DNA from: Dyella sp. EPa41
Lineage (GTDB): Bacteria; Pseudomonadota; Gammaproteobacteria; Xanthomonadales; Rhodanobacteraceae
Assembly: GCF_016586165.1 (NCBI RefSeq)
Contig: NZ_BCPR01000012.1
Location: forward strand, 19,546 to 83,545
Length of the DNA: 64,000 nucleotides
Reading direction: 5' to 3'
Positions 46,890 through 55,018 of the stretch are shown in pieces. The stretch's first letter is position 1. Each line of letters starts with the position of its first letter. The notes under the pieces were generated by a model. The model saw only the letters and a program-made list of their open reading frames with translations. It did no database searches and was not told the DNA's origin. The position numbers and the translations under genes were made by a program.

Positions 46890-47261
46890 TCAGGCAGCGC
46901 TAGGCAGCAGATCGTTGATGCAGGCCAGCAGGTCCTTTTCGTTGACCGGCTTGGTGATGAAGGCGCGCGCACCCTGGCGCAGCCCCCATACGCGGTCCGT
47001 TTCCATGGACTTGGTGGTGATCATGACGATCGGAATGCTCGATGTCGCGGGATCGCGCGTGAGCGTGCGCGTGGCCTGGAAGCCATTCATGCCCGGCATG
47101 ATGACGTCCATGATGACCAGGTGGGGCTTGTCCGCGCGCACGCGCTCGATGCCTTCTTCGGCATTGCCCACGGAATCGACCTTGTAGCCGGCACGCTCCA
47201 GCAGCGTAGTGAACACGCGGACGTCGGTCGGCGAATCGTCGATGATGAGAATATTTGCCAC
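46890..47261 (-). CDS. pilH: Single-domain response regulator PilH
   Basis: The 123-aa CheY-like receiver has LIIDDSPTD, the phospho-Asp in LVIMDVIMPGMNGF, Thr in VMITTKS and the conserved Lys in AFITKPVNEKDL. PilH acts with PilG downstream of ChpA on pilus motors, generally linked to retraction. The start is a GTG at 47261, preceded by AGGGGGA. Confidence 0.95.
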   Translation of the reverse strand: MANILIIDDSPTDVRVFTTLLERAGYKVDSVGNAEEGIERVRADKPHLVIMDVIMPGMNGFQATRTLTRDPATSSIPIVMITTKSMETDRVWGLRQGARAFITKPVNEKDLLACINDLLPSAA

Positions 47262-47291
47262 AGGTCCCCCTAGACCCTGTTGCCGCGGTTT

Positions 47292-47693
47292 TTACGCCGT
47301 GGCGACGTGTCGATGAATGGCGCCAAGCAGCTCATCTCGGGTGAACGGCTTGGTCAAATATTGTTCGGCGCCCACGATGCGGCCACGCGCCTTGTCGAAC
47401 AGGCCGTCCTTCGAGCTCAGCATGATGACGGGCGTGCCGCGGAACTGCGGGTTGTTCTTGATGAGCGCGCAGGTCTGATAGCCGTCGAGTCGCGGCATCA
47501 TGATGTCGACGAAGATGATCGCGGGCTTCTGGTCGGAGATCTTGGCGAGCGCCTCAAAGCCGTCGACGGCCGTAAGCACGTCGCAGCCTTCTTTCTTGAG
47601 CAAGGTCTCTGCCGTTCGACGAATGGTTTTCGAGTCGTCGATCACCATGACCTTGAGGCCGGCCAGGCCATTTCCACTTATGTTCAAGTTCAC
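47292..47693 (-). CDS. pilG: Single-domain response regulator PilG
   Basis: The 133-aa receiver begins the Chp operon. It shows VMVIDDSKTIRRTAETLL, the phospho-Asp in IIFVDIMMPRLDGYQ, IMLSSKDG and YLTKPFTRDELL. PilG is the output that favours pilus extension and raises cAMP in Pseudomonas. The short N-terminal lead MNLNISGNGLAGLK is typical of PilG. The start is a GTG with GGGGGG upstream. The gene lies 30 bp before pilH. Confidence 0.95.
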   Translation of the reverse strand: MNLNISGNGLAGLKVMVIDDSKTIRRTAETLLKKEGCDVLTAVDGFEALAKISDQKPAIIFVDIMMPRLDGYQTCALIKNNPQFRGTPVIMLSSKDGLFDKARGRIVGAEQYLTKPFTRDELLGAIHRHVATA

Positions 47694-48059
47694 AACACCC
47701 CCCTGCGACCCGCCCCAGGCTCAGGAAAATCGTGGCATCGTCGGCGACGCGCCGACAATCTCGTATGGACACAGAAATACAGCAAAGTTCCCTACGACGT
47801 ACGACATCACTCAGCCGGCAGGCACTCGTGCGTAGCTGTTTACCGCCTGCCCGACGTGACGTCAAGCTGAAATCTCGCGTGCAGCGTCCTACGTCATTGT
47901 ATCGGGCAATGACCGGGGAGACGGGTTGACAGGTTGCGGGTCCGGGGCAACCGAGCTGATCCTCTGCGGATACGGCCCGGAGACCACGTAAACTGCCCCG
48001 CTCTTCCCCGACCGAAGCCGGCGGGGATCGTGAACGCGCTCTACTACCGGAGAATGACG
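47694..48059. other. Divergent control region pilG / gshB
   Basis: These 366 bp carry the promoters of the pil-chp operon (leftward) and of gshB (rightward). A 7-bp-arm hairpin GTCGGCG-ACG-CGCCGAC lies at 47740-47756. A TTGACA hexamer at 47926-47931 has no convincing partner. I see no gene or RNA signature. Confidence 0.4.
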
Positions 48060-49037
48060 ATGACCCTCAAGGTCGCCGTGCTGATGGACCCGATCGGCTC
48101 CATCAAGATCGCCAAGGACACGACGTTTGCCATGCTGCTGGAGGCGCAGCGTCGGGGGCACCAGCTGTTCTACATGGAGCAGGGCGACCTGGCCGCCCGC
48201 AGCGGCGAGCCCTGGGCCAGGCTGGCCCCGCTATCCGTGCGCGACGACGTGTCCGGCTGGTTCATGCTGGAAGAGCCTCGCTGGCGCGACCTGCGCGAGA
48301 TGGACGTGGTGCTCATGCGCAAGGATCCGCCGGTCGACGCCCAGTTCATCTACGACACCATGGTGGCCGAGCTCGCCGAGCGTGACGGGGTGACCGTGGT
48401 CAACCGGCCCGAGGCCCTGCGCGACTGCAACGAGAAGCTGTTCGCGATGCACTTTCCGCAGTGCATGGCGCCCACCCTGGTGTCACGCGATGCCGCCGAG
48501 CTGCGGGCATTCGTGGCGACCCATGGCGAGGTCGTGCTCAAGCCGCTGGACGGCATGGGCGGGCGCGGGATCTTTCGCGTGGTGGCCGGCGACAGCAACC
48601 TCAATTCCATGCTGGAGACGCTGATCGCGGCCGGACCGAAGGGCGAGCACCGCCAGTTCACCATGGCGCAGAAGTACATCCCGCAGATCACCGAGGGCGA
48701 CAAGCGCATCCTGGTCATCGACGGCGAACCGGTGCCCTATGCCCTGGCGCGCATCCCGCAGGGCACAGATTTTCGCGGCAACCTGGCGGCCGGTGGGCGT
48801 GGCGTCGGCGTGCCGTTGTCGGACCGCGACCGCTGGATCGTGTCCCAGGTGGCGCCGGAGCTGCGCCGTCGCGGGCTCCTGTTCGTGGGCCTGGACGTGA
48901 TCGGCGACTATCTCACCGAGATCAACGTCACATCGCCGACCTGTGCGCGCGAACTGGATGCCCAGTTCGGGCTTAATATCACCGGCCAATTGTTCGACGT
49001 CGTCGAAAGCCTGAGAACCGGAAACCGCGCCGCGTGA
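48060..49037 (+). CDS. gshB: Glutathione synthase
   Basis: GshB ligates glycine to gamma-glutamylcysteine using ATP to make glutathione. The 325-aa ATP-grasp enzyme has KVAVLMDPIGSIKIAKDTTF, VVLMRKDPPVDAQFIYDT, VVLKPLDGMGGRGIFRV and the C-terminal DVIGDYLTEINVTSPT. Of two nearby ATG codons, 48060 has GGAG with 7-bp spacing, while 48054 would be only 1 bp from it. The downstream tonB gene overlaps its stop, the same gshB-tonB order seen in pseudomonads. Confidence 0.96.
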   Translation: MTLKVAVLMDPIGSIKIAKDTTFAMLLEAQRRGHQLFYMEQGDLAARSGEPWARLAPLSVRDDVSGWFMLEEPRWRDLREMDVVLMRKDPPVDAQFIYDTMVAELAERDGVTVVNRPEALRDCNEKLFAMHFPQCMAPTLVSRDAAELRAFVATHGEVVLKPLDGMGGRGIFRVVAGDSNLNSMLETLIAAGPKGEHRQFTMAQKYIPQITEGDKRILVIDGEPVPYALARIPQGTDFRGNLAAGGRGVGVPLSDRDRWIVSQVAPELRRRGLLFVGLDVIGDYLTEINVTSPTCARELDAQFGLNITGQLFDVVESLRTGNRAA

Positions 49038-49900
49038 GCCAACCTGCTGTCCGCACCGGCGCCGACATGTTCGGCGCCACGATGCTTTTCTCGCTGTTGC
49101 TGCATGGCGTGCTGATCCTCGGCATCACCTTCAGCTACGTGAAGTCCAAGCCCAGCCTGCCCACGCTGGACGTGACCCTGGTCGACGTCGCCAACCGCGA
49201 GGCGCCGGACAAGGCCGACTTCCTGGCCCAGGCCAACAACAGCGGCGGCGGCGAGAACGACAAGGCCTCGCGTCCCTCCCAGCCCTTTTCCGGCCCGCTG
49301 CCCACGCCCACGCCGGGCGTGGCGCCACAGCCGGTCCAGGCCGCGACGCCGAAGCCGCAGGAAGCGACGCCCGACAAGCTGCTTACCACCACCGGCAACA
49401 GCCACTACAGCGTCAACACCGATACGGCCAAGCTGGAGCAAAACCCCCAGGATCTGCCGGACACGGCGGCCGAGGCGAAGCGCAAGCAGGAAATGGCGCA
49501 GCTGGCGGCCGAGCGGCGCAACAGCATCGACAACTACGCCAAGCGCCCGAAGAAGAAATTCATCTCGTCCAACACCAAGGAGTACGCCTATGCCGCCTAC
49601 ATGCGCGGCTGGGTCGACCGGGTGGAGCGCATCGGCAACCTCAACTACCCGAACGAGGCGCGCCGCCGCGGCCTGCACGGCGACGTGCTGCTCACGGTGA
49701 CGCTGAACCACGATGGCACGGTGAAGGGCATCGAAGTCGTGCAAAGCTCGGGCCAGCCGTTGCTGGATGCCGCCGCGCAGCGCATCGTGCGGCTTGCCGC
49801 GCCGTTTCCCGCCCTGCCGCCCGACAAGGAGCGGATCGACGAGTTGAACATCACCCGAACCTGGCAGTTCATGCCGAACGATGTACTGAAGAGCCGCTGA
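49034..49900 (+). CDS. tonB: TonB energy-transducing protein
   Basis: TonB links the ExbB/ExbD proton motor to outer-membrane receptors. The 288-aa protein has a short cytoplasmic lead and a single N-terminal helix (MLFSLLLHGVLILGITFSYV, with the TonB histidine). A Pro-rich periplasmic spacer (FSGPLPTPTPGVAPQPVQAA) and a C-terminal TonB domain follow, with LNYPNEARRRGLHGDVLLTV and QSSGQPLLDAAAQRIV. The start is a GTG that overlaps the gshB stop by four bases (GTGA). The exbBD genes are not adjacent. It could serve receptors such as the one at 6 kb. Confidence 0.92.
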   Translation: MSQPAVRTGADMFGATMLFSLLLHGVLILGITFSYVKSKPSLPTLDVTLVDVANREAPDKADFLAQANNSGGGENDKASRPSQPFSGPLPTPTPGVAPQPVQAATPKPQEATPDKLLTTTGNSHYSVNTDTAKLEQNPQDLPDTAAEAKRKQEMAQLAAERRNSIDNYAKRPKKKFISSNTKEYAYAAYMRGWVDRVERIGNLNYPNEARRRGLHGDVLLTVTLNHDGTVKGIEVVQSSGQPLLDAAAQRIVRLAAPFPALPPDKERIDELNITRTWQFMPNDVLKSR

Positions 49901-50015
49901 GGAAAGGAACGCACCACGACGGGCAACAGGGGCCTCCTCTCGTTGCTCGTTCACCACCCGCTCCTCACTTCGCGCTAACGGACGTTTGCCACGCCCCAGG
50001 GCTTACAATGAGCCC

Positions 50016-50591
50016 ATGACTGCACCCTCTCCCCAGCCCCAGTCCCTCGCCGGTCATTTCCTGATCGCCATGCCCAGCCTGGCCGAACCGCCGTTCTCGC
50101 GCGGCGTGGCCTTCATCTGCCAGCACGACGAAGACGGTGCGGTGGGACTGCTGGTGAACCAGCTTTCCGAGTACCGCCTGGGCGACGTGCTGGCGCAGAT
50201 GAAGCTGGAGTGCAATGACCTGGAGGTCGCCGACGCGCCCGTGCTGATCGGCGGCCCCGTGCAGCAGGAGCGCGGCTTCGTGCTCCATCGCGACCCCGGT
50301 CACTGGGAATCGAGCTACCGCATCAATGCCGACTGGTCGGTCACCACGTCGCGCGACATCCTGGTCGCCATGGCCAAGGGCGAAGGCCCCCGCCTGGCCG
50401 TGATGGCGCTGGGCTATGCCGGCTGGAGTGCCGGCCAGCTGGAACAGGAGCTCAAGGACAACACCTGGCTGACGGCCGAGGCCAGCGAGCGCGTGGTGTT
50501 CCATACGCCGCTGGAGGAGCGCTGGAGCGCCGCCGCCGGCCTGGTGGGCGTGGATCCGCTGCAGTTGCCCGGTTACGCGGGCCACGCTTGA
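50016..50591 (+). CDS. yqgE: YqgE/AlgH family protein
   Basis: The 191-aa member of the DUF179 (AlgH) family starts with GHFLIAMPSLAEPPFSRGV and has the RGVAFICQHDEDGAVGLLVN motif. IGGPVQQERGFVLH and AVMALGYAGWSAGQLEQEL follow. Its function is not established; in pseudomonads it was linked to alginate regulation. The ATG at 50016 is preferred to an upstream ATG because the N-terminus then matches the family. The MITE-like element begins at the last base of its stop codon. The yqgE-ruvX-pyrB order is conserved. Confidence 0.93.
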   Translation: MTAPSPQPQSLAGHFLIAMPSLAEPPFSRGVAFICQHDEDGAVGLLVNQLSEYRLGDVLAQMKLECNDLEVADAPVLIGGPVQQERGFVLHRDPGHWESSYRINADWSVTTSRDILVAMAKGEGPRLAVMALGYAGWSAGQLEQELKDNTWLTAEASERVVFHTPLEERWSAAAGLVGVDPLQLPGYAGHA

Positions 50592-50903
50592 GAGCCAGTT
50601 CCATGGTTTGGCTTAGCCCGCGCCGGTCCCCGGCGCCCACCAGGCAATGGGGCGTAGCACGGTGCCTGACTGGCCGCCGGGCCGAGCTGTGCAGCGCCGC
50701 CCGGCGAGCGCAGGGGGCCAACCCCTGCTCGCTACTCAAAGCAGAATCCAGCCCTGGATTGTCCCCGCGGGCGGGCCGCGACGGTTCGCCCACCAGGCAG
50801 CGTCATCATTCAGTCGTGCATCGGCATACACTCCCACATTCCTCCTTGCCCGGCGGGCAAACCGCTCGCGGCGCAGGCCACGCCAAACCATGAAACAGGC
50901 CCT
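50591..50903. mobile_element. MITE-like element, family A copy 2, filling the yqgE-ruvX gap
   Basis: A 313-bp element has ends AGAGCCAGTTCCATGGTTTG (50591 on) and, reading inward from 50903 on the other strand, AGGGCCTGTTTCATGGTTTG. That is about 22 bp with three mismatches, then further GC-rich similarity. The core 50800-50864 matches copy 1 (54/65). It shares one base with the yqgE stop codon and extends 14 bp into ruvX. No transposase is present. Confidence 0.75.
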
Positions 50904-51336
50904 TAGCTGCGTGTTCGGCTTCGACTACGGCAGTCGCCTGATCGGCGTCGCGGTCGGCAACCGCTTCACCGGCAGCGCACGCGGCATCGGCACGGTGGCC
51001 GTGCGCGATGGCGATCCCGACTGGTCCCGGCTCGACGCACTCCGGCAGGAATGGCTGCCCGATACGCTGGTGGTCGGCCTGCCGCTGACCCTCGACGGCG
51101 AGGAGCAACCAGCCAGCCGCGGGGCCCGCCGCTTCGCGGAGAAGCTGGGCCAGCGCTATGGCCTGCCGGTCGAACTCGTCGACGAACGCCACAGCTCGCG
51201 CGAAGCCGCGCAGCGCTTCGCCAGCGCACGCGCGGCGGGACTCAAGAAGCGCCGCGACGCCGCCACTATCGATGCCGAGGCCGCTGCCGTGATACTCGAA
51301 CGGTGGCTGGCCGAGGCCGTGACCACCGGACACTGA
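50890..51336 (+). CDS. ruvX: Pre-16S rRNA processing nuclease RuvX (YqgF)
   Basis: The 148-aa RNase H-fold nuclease is thought to finish 16S rRNA 5' ends. The catalytic core is GFDYGSRLIGVAVGN. VVGLPLTLDGEEQPASRGAR and LVDERHSSREAA with the remaining acidic residues are present. The ATG at 50890 lacks a clear ribosome site and lies inside the right terminal repeat of the MITE-like element. Residues 2-5 (KQAL) are thus encoded by element sequence. A GTG at 50911 is an alternative start. Confidence 0.92.
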   Translation: MKQALSCVFGFDYGSRLIGVAVGNRFTGSARGIGTVAVRDGDPDWSRLDALRQEWLPDTLVVGLPLTLDGEEQPASRGARRFAEKLGQRYGLPVELVDERHSSREAAQRFASARAAGLKKRRDAATIDAEAAAVILERWLAEAVTTGH

Positions 51337-51361
51337 CACTCTCCCACGACAACCGCCCGCC

Positions 51362-52288
51362 ATGAGCCAACGCCTGCGCCACCTCACCACGCTCGAACAC
51401 CTGCCCCGCGAAACCATCGAGCGGCTGCTCGATCGCGCGGAAACCATGCGCGACGGTTGCGCCCACGGCACTCGCAAGCTGGACCTGCTTGGCGGGCGCA
51501 CCATCCTCAACCTGTTCTTCGAGCCATCCACGCGCACGCGCACCTCGTTCGAACTGGCGGCGCGCCGCCTCGGGGCGGACGTCATCAATTTCGACATCGG
51601 CTTCTCCTCCACCAGCAAGGGCGAGGCGCTGTTCGACACGCTGCACACGCTCGAGGCGATGCACCTGGACGCCATCATCGTGCGCCACAAGGTGTCGGGC
51701 ACGCCGGAGGAACTGGTGCGCCACGCGATGAGCGGGGTGTCGGTGATCAATGCCGGCGACGGCAACCGGGCGCATCCGACGCAGGGCCTGCTCGACGTGC
51801 TCACCATCCGGCAGCATCGCCCGGACTTCAGCAAGCTCACCGTGGTGATCTGCGGCGACGTGAAGCATTCGCGCGTGGCCCGTTCGGACGTGCACGCGCT
51901 GACCGCGCTCGGCACTAAGGAGATCCGCCTGTGTTCGCCGCAGGCATTGATGCCTTCGCAGGACGAGTTTCCGCAGTGCGTGATCACCGATGATTTCGAC
52001 GCGGCGATCGAAGGCGCCGACGCGGTGATCATGCTGCGCCTGCAGAAGGAGCGCATGGCCGCCACCGACCTGCCGGATGAGGCTGCTTACTTCACCCGCT
52101 TTGGCCTGGACAACCGCCGCCTGGGACGCGCTTCCAAGGGCGCCCTGGTGATGCATCCGGGCCCGATCAACCGCGGCATCGAGATCGCCTCCGAAGTGGC
52201 CGATGGCCCGCAGTCGCGCATCCTCGAGCAGGTGGGCAACGGCGTCTTCGTGCGCATGGCGGTGCTGGCCGAGGTGCTGGGTCGCTGA
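51362..52288 (+). CDS. pyrB: Aspartate carbamoyltransferase catalytic subunit
   Basis: PyrB joins carbamoyl phosphate and aspartate, the first committed step of pyrimidine synthesis. The 308-aa protein has the carbamoyl-phosphate motif FFEPSTRTRTSFELAARRLG, then HAMSGVSVINAGDGNRAHPT and the late VMHPGPINRGIEI. It follows ruvX at 25 bp. A pyrC-like dihydroorotase partner, common downstream in pseudomonads, is not present; a lipoprotein gene follows instead. Confidence 0.97.
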   Translation: MSQRLRHLTTLEHLPRETIERLLDRAETMRDGCAHGTRKLDLLGGRTILNLFFEPSTRTRTSFELAARRLGADVINFDIGFSSTSKGEALFDTLHTLEAMHLDAIIVRHKVSGTPEELVRHAMSGVSVINAGDGNRAHPTQGLLDVLTIRQHRPDFSKLTVVICGDVKHSRVARSDVHALTALGTKEIRLCSPQALMPSQDEFPQCVITDDFDAAIEGADAVIMLRLQKERMAATDLPDEAAYFTRFGLDNRRLGRASKGALVMHPGPINRGIEIASEVADGPQSRILEQVGNGVFVRMAVLAEVLGR

Positions 52289-52371
52289 GCCAGGCTTGAC
52301 GCACCGCGTCAAGCCGCGAATCCGGGCATAATGCGCGGCGCGACTCACCCATCTCATCCAAGGGAATAGAC

Positions 52372-54135
52372 ATGCGATCGACGACGCGCATTGCTGCGCT
52401 GGGCTTCGCCGGCGTGCTGCTGGCTGCATGCCATCACAAGGACAAGGACGCCCCGCTCGCCTTCGTGCCCGCCGACACGCCGTACGTGGTGGCCAACCTC
52501 GACGTGCTCGACGACGACACCCGCAAGGCGTTGCTCGCCCAGGCCGACGCCCAGCTGCCGGCCGAGATGGCCCAGCTTCGCTCCACCGCGGACGATTTGG
52601 CGGAGAAGGACCCGGATGCCTCGCGCCTGCTCAAGGCCATCATCGCCGAGCTGGACGGCAAGACCATCGAGTCGTTCGCGCAGAACGCCGGCCTCAACAT
52701 GAAGGGCCGCTCGGCCTTCTACGGCCTTGGCCTGTCGCCGGTGGTGCGCTTCGAGCTGGTCGATCCCAAGGCCTTCGAGGCTTTCGTCGGCCGCCTGGAA
52801 GCGGCCTACGGGAAGCCGTTCGAGACGGCCACCCTCGGCGGCGTGAACTACCGCCGGCACGTCTCTGCCGACGCCGGCATGCAGGTCGTGATGGCCGTGG
52901 TCGGCAAGCAGGCGGTCGCCGCCCTGCTGCCCGCCGATGCGCCCGAGGCCACGCTGCGCCTGGCCTTCGGCCTGGATCGCCCGGCCAAGAACCTGCAGGA
53001 CGACGGTCGCCTGGAGAAACTTGCCAAGGCCAAGGACTACCAGCCGTGGGCCATCGGCCAGGTCGACCTGGTGCGCCTGCTGCCGCTCGCCGCCAGCGGC
53101 AAGGACCCGATGTTCAACGCGCTGATCAAGGCGCGCGCCGAGGCCGAGTCGGCCAAGACCGGCGAGCCGATCGCCAACCAGCTGAAGGTATCGCCCGCCT
53201 GCGAGGGCGATGCCACGCGCATCGCCGCCCGCGTGCCTTCGCTGAGCTTTGGCTACACCAAGCTCGACGAGAAGCATCAGGACATCCGCTGGGACGTGGC
53301 GCTGGCCGACGACATCACCAAGGCCTTCAGCGGCCTGAAGGTGGAACTGCCGGGCCTGGGCGCGGCGGGTACCGCACCGTTCGACATCAGCCTTGCCGTG
53401 CCGATGGCGCAGATGCGCGCGTTCTGGAGCGCCCAGGCCGATGCCGTCGCCGCCAAGCCGTTCGCCTGCCCGTCGCTGGCCGACCTCAACGAGAGCTTCG
53501 CCAAGATCGGCCTGATGTCCCAGCAGGCGGCCGTGCCGCCGGTTGGCGACCTGCTGGGCGCACGCGTCGCGCTGGACAGCTTCGAGCCGGGCAGCAACGA
53601 CAGCATGCCCAAGTTCAGCGGCCGCATCCTGATCGGCACCTCCAATCCGGCCGGCCTGCTGGCGATGGCGCAGATGGCGATGTCGGGCCTGCAGCAGCTC
53701 AAGCTCACCGCCGACGGCAAGCCGGTCGCATTGCCGCCGGAAGTCACCGCGCCGCTGGGCACGCCGGTGTGGGCCGCCATGGGTCCGAAGGCGCTGGCGC
53801 TGGCCGTTGGCCAGGGCGAGGACAGCAAGCTCGGTGAGCTGCTCAGTGCGCCCGGCGGAGACGCAGGCCGCTTCGGCCGCCTGCATCTCAGCGGCGAGAT
53901 GTACCAGGCATGGGTGAAGGCCATGGCGCAGAAGGCCGCGCACATCGCGGAACTCACCGCCCAGGCGGACTCGGACGATCCGGAAGCCCAGGCCACGGCC
54001 AAGGCGACGGCGGAGCGGTCCCGGCAGCAGTTCGAATCGATGCAGGCGCAGGCTGCCCGCATCAAGACGCTGAACGGCGACGCGCGCATGGAGAGCGGTG
54101 GCCTGGTGGTCACCAGCCAGACCGAGCTGAAATAA
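52372..54135 (+). CDS. Large lipoprotein of unknown function
   Basis: The 587-aa protein has a lipoprotein signal (MRSTTRIAALGFAGVLLAAC, lipobox LLAAC), so it should be acylated. The mature part is long and soluble, with repeated alpha/beta features (FVPADTPYVVANLDVLDDDT, LSPVVRFELVDPKAFEAFV, PVWAAMGPKALALAVGQGED) and an Ala/Gln-rich C-terminal helix (ATAKATAERSRQQFESMQAQ). I do not recognise a named domain. Similar long lipoproteins occur in Xanthomonadales. It is probably monocistronic, with a hairpin downstream. Confidence 0.8.
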   Translation: MRSTTRIAALGFAGVLLAACHHKDKDAPLAFVPADTPYVVANLDVLDDDTRKALLAQADAQLPAEMAQLRSTADDLAEKDPDASRLLKAIIAELDGKTIESFAQNAGLNMKGRSAFYGLGLSPVVRFELVDPKAFEAFVGRLEAAYGKPFETATLGGVNYRRHVSADAGMQVVMAVVGKQAVAALLPADAPEATLRLAFGLDRPAKNLQDDGRLEKLAKAKDYQPWAIGQVDLVRLLPLAASGKDPMFNALIKARAEAESAKTGEPIANQLKVSPACEGDATRIAARVPSLSFGYTKLDEKHQDIRWDVALADDITKAFSGLKVELPGLGAAGTAPFDISLAVPMAQMRAFWSAQADAVAAKPFACPSLADLNESFAKIGLMSQQAAVPPVGDLLGARVALDSFEPGSNDSMPKFSGRILIGTSNPAGLLAMAQMAMSGLQQLKLTADGKPVALPPEVTAPLGTPVWAAMGPKALALAVGQGEDSKLGELLSAPGGDAGRFGRLHLSGEMYQAWVKAMAQKAAHIAELTAQADSDDPEAQATAKATAERSRQQFESMQAQAARIKTLNGDARMESGGLVVTSQTELK

Positions 54136-54163
54136 CGCTCAGCCGTACCGTGCAGGCACGCAG

Positions 54164-54194
54164 ACGGGGCGCCTTGGCGCCCCGTCCTGTTTCC
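54164..54194 (+). terminator. Probable terminator after the large lipoprotein gene
   Basis: A perfect GC-rich stem ACGGGGCGCC / GGCGCCCCGT (minimal loop TT) is followed by CCTGTTT. The weak U-tract makes it only probable. Confidence 0.6.
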
Positions 54195-54211
54195 GCGTCA
54201 CGCGGCTGGCA

Positions 54212-54955
54212 TCAGATGGCGAGCGCGGCCCGTCGCTGCTGGCGGATGATGCTCAGGCCCAGGGCAAGGGCGAGCAGCACGACCACCACGCCGAACACCA
54301 GCATGCCGAGATGGTCGCCGCTCAGGCCCTGCGCGAAGCCGGCCGGCAAGATATCGCCAACGGCCATGTCCATCGCTGACATGCCCGTGTAGTGCATGCC
54401 GCATACCGCCATGCCCATCACCAGGGCACTGCCAAGCATCTGCAACCGTCCGCGCAGGTGGAAGGCGAGCCACAGCGCAGCCATCGAGGCCACGATCGCG
54501 ATCGCCACCGACAACGCCACGAGGCCGCCGTCATAGGAGATCTGCGCCGACGTGAGCATCGCCGCCATGCCCAGGTAATGCATGCCCGCGACGCCCAAGC
54601 CCATCAACACGCCGGCGAAGGCCAGGCTGAGCCAGCCGAATGCCCCGGCGCTGACAACGGCCAGCCCGATCGAACACGCGACGACGGCCAACAAGGCAGA
54701 GATCGCCGTGAGCACCACGTCGTAGGTCACCTGTACACCCATGTTGCAGGCGATCATCGCGATGAAGTGCATGGCCCAGATCGCGCCGCCGCCCATGGCC
54801 GTGCCTGCCGCGAGTACGGCGCCCCAGCGCTGGCCCGGCGTCTGTGCCTGGGCGATGCCGAGCGCGAGCTGCAGCGCGGTGAACGACCCCAGCACGGACA
54901 CGAGATACGACAGAACGACCAGCACGGCGTTGTAATGCTGATGCATCTCTTGCAT
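54212..54955 (-). CDS. MHYT-domain integral membrane sensor
   Basis: The 247-aa protein has about seven membrane helices and three MHYT-type motifs: AMHFIAM, GMHYLGM and GMHYTGM, each at the outer end of a helix. MHYT domains are proposed to bind copper and sense O2, CO or NO. This protein has no GGDEF, EAL or kinase output domain, so it must work through a partner. The ATG at 54955 has GAGGAG 7 bp upstream, and the earlier GTG is rejected. It is 63 bp downstream of the V4R-domain gene, with which it probably forms an operon. Confidence 0.88.
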   Translation of the reverse strand: MQEMHQHYNAVLVVLSYLVSVLGSFTALQLALGIAQAQTPGQRWGAVLAAGTAMGGGAIWAMHFIAMIACNMGVQVTYDVVLTAISALLAVVACSIGLAVVSAGAFGWLSLAFAGVLMGLGVAGMHYLGMAAMLTSAQISYDGGLVALSVAIAIVASMAALWLAFHLRGRLQMLGSALVMGMAVCGMHYTGMSAMDMAVGDILPAGFAQGLSGDHLGMLVFGVVVVLLALALGLSIIRQQRRAALAI

Positions 54956-55018
54956 GACCCTCTCCTCGTCTGTTCGCACGACTCGCCGCGATTCACGCCG
55001 CTTCGAATGCGGCGGCCT

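Noticed and set aside
44168..46903. 911-codon plus-strand frame opposite pilJ and pilI
   Set aside because: Antisense shadow of conserved genes; it is His/Arg-rich with no domain.
50588..50893. Open frames of 75-101 codons inside both family A elements sharing an HHSVV-RHT-like peptide
   Set aside because: The similarity follows from the DNA repeat itself, the frames have no ribosome sites, and the termini are non-coding inverted repeats.
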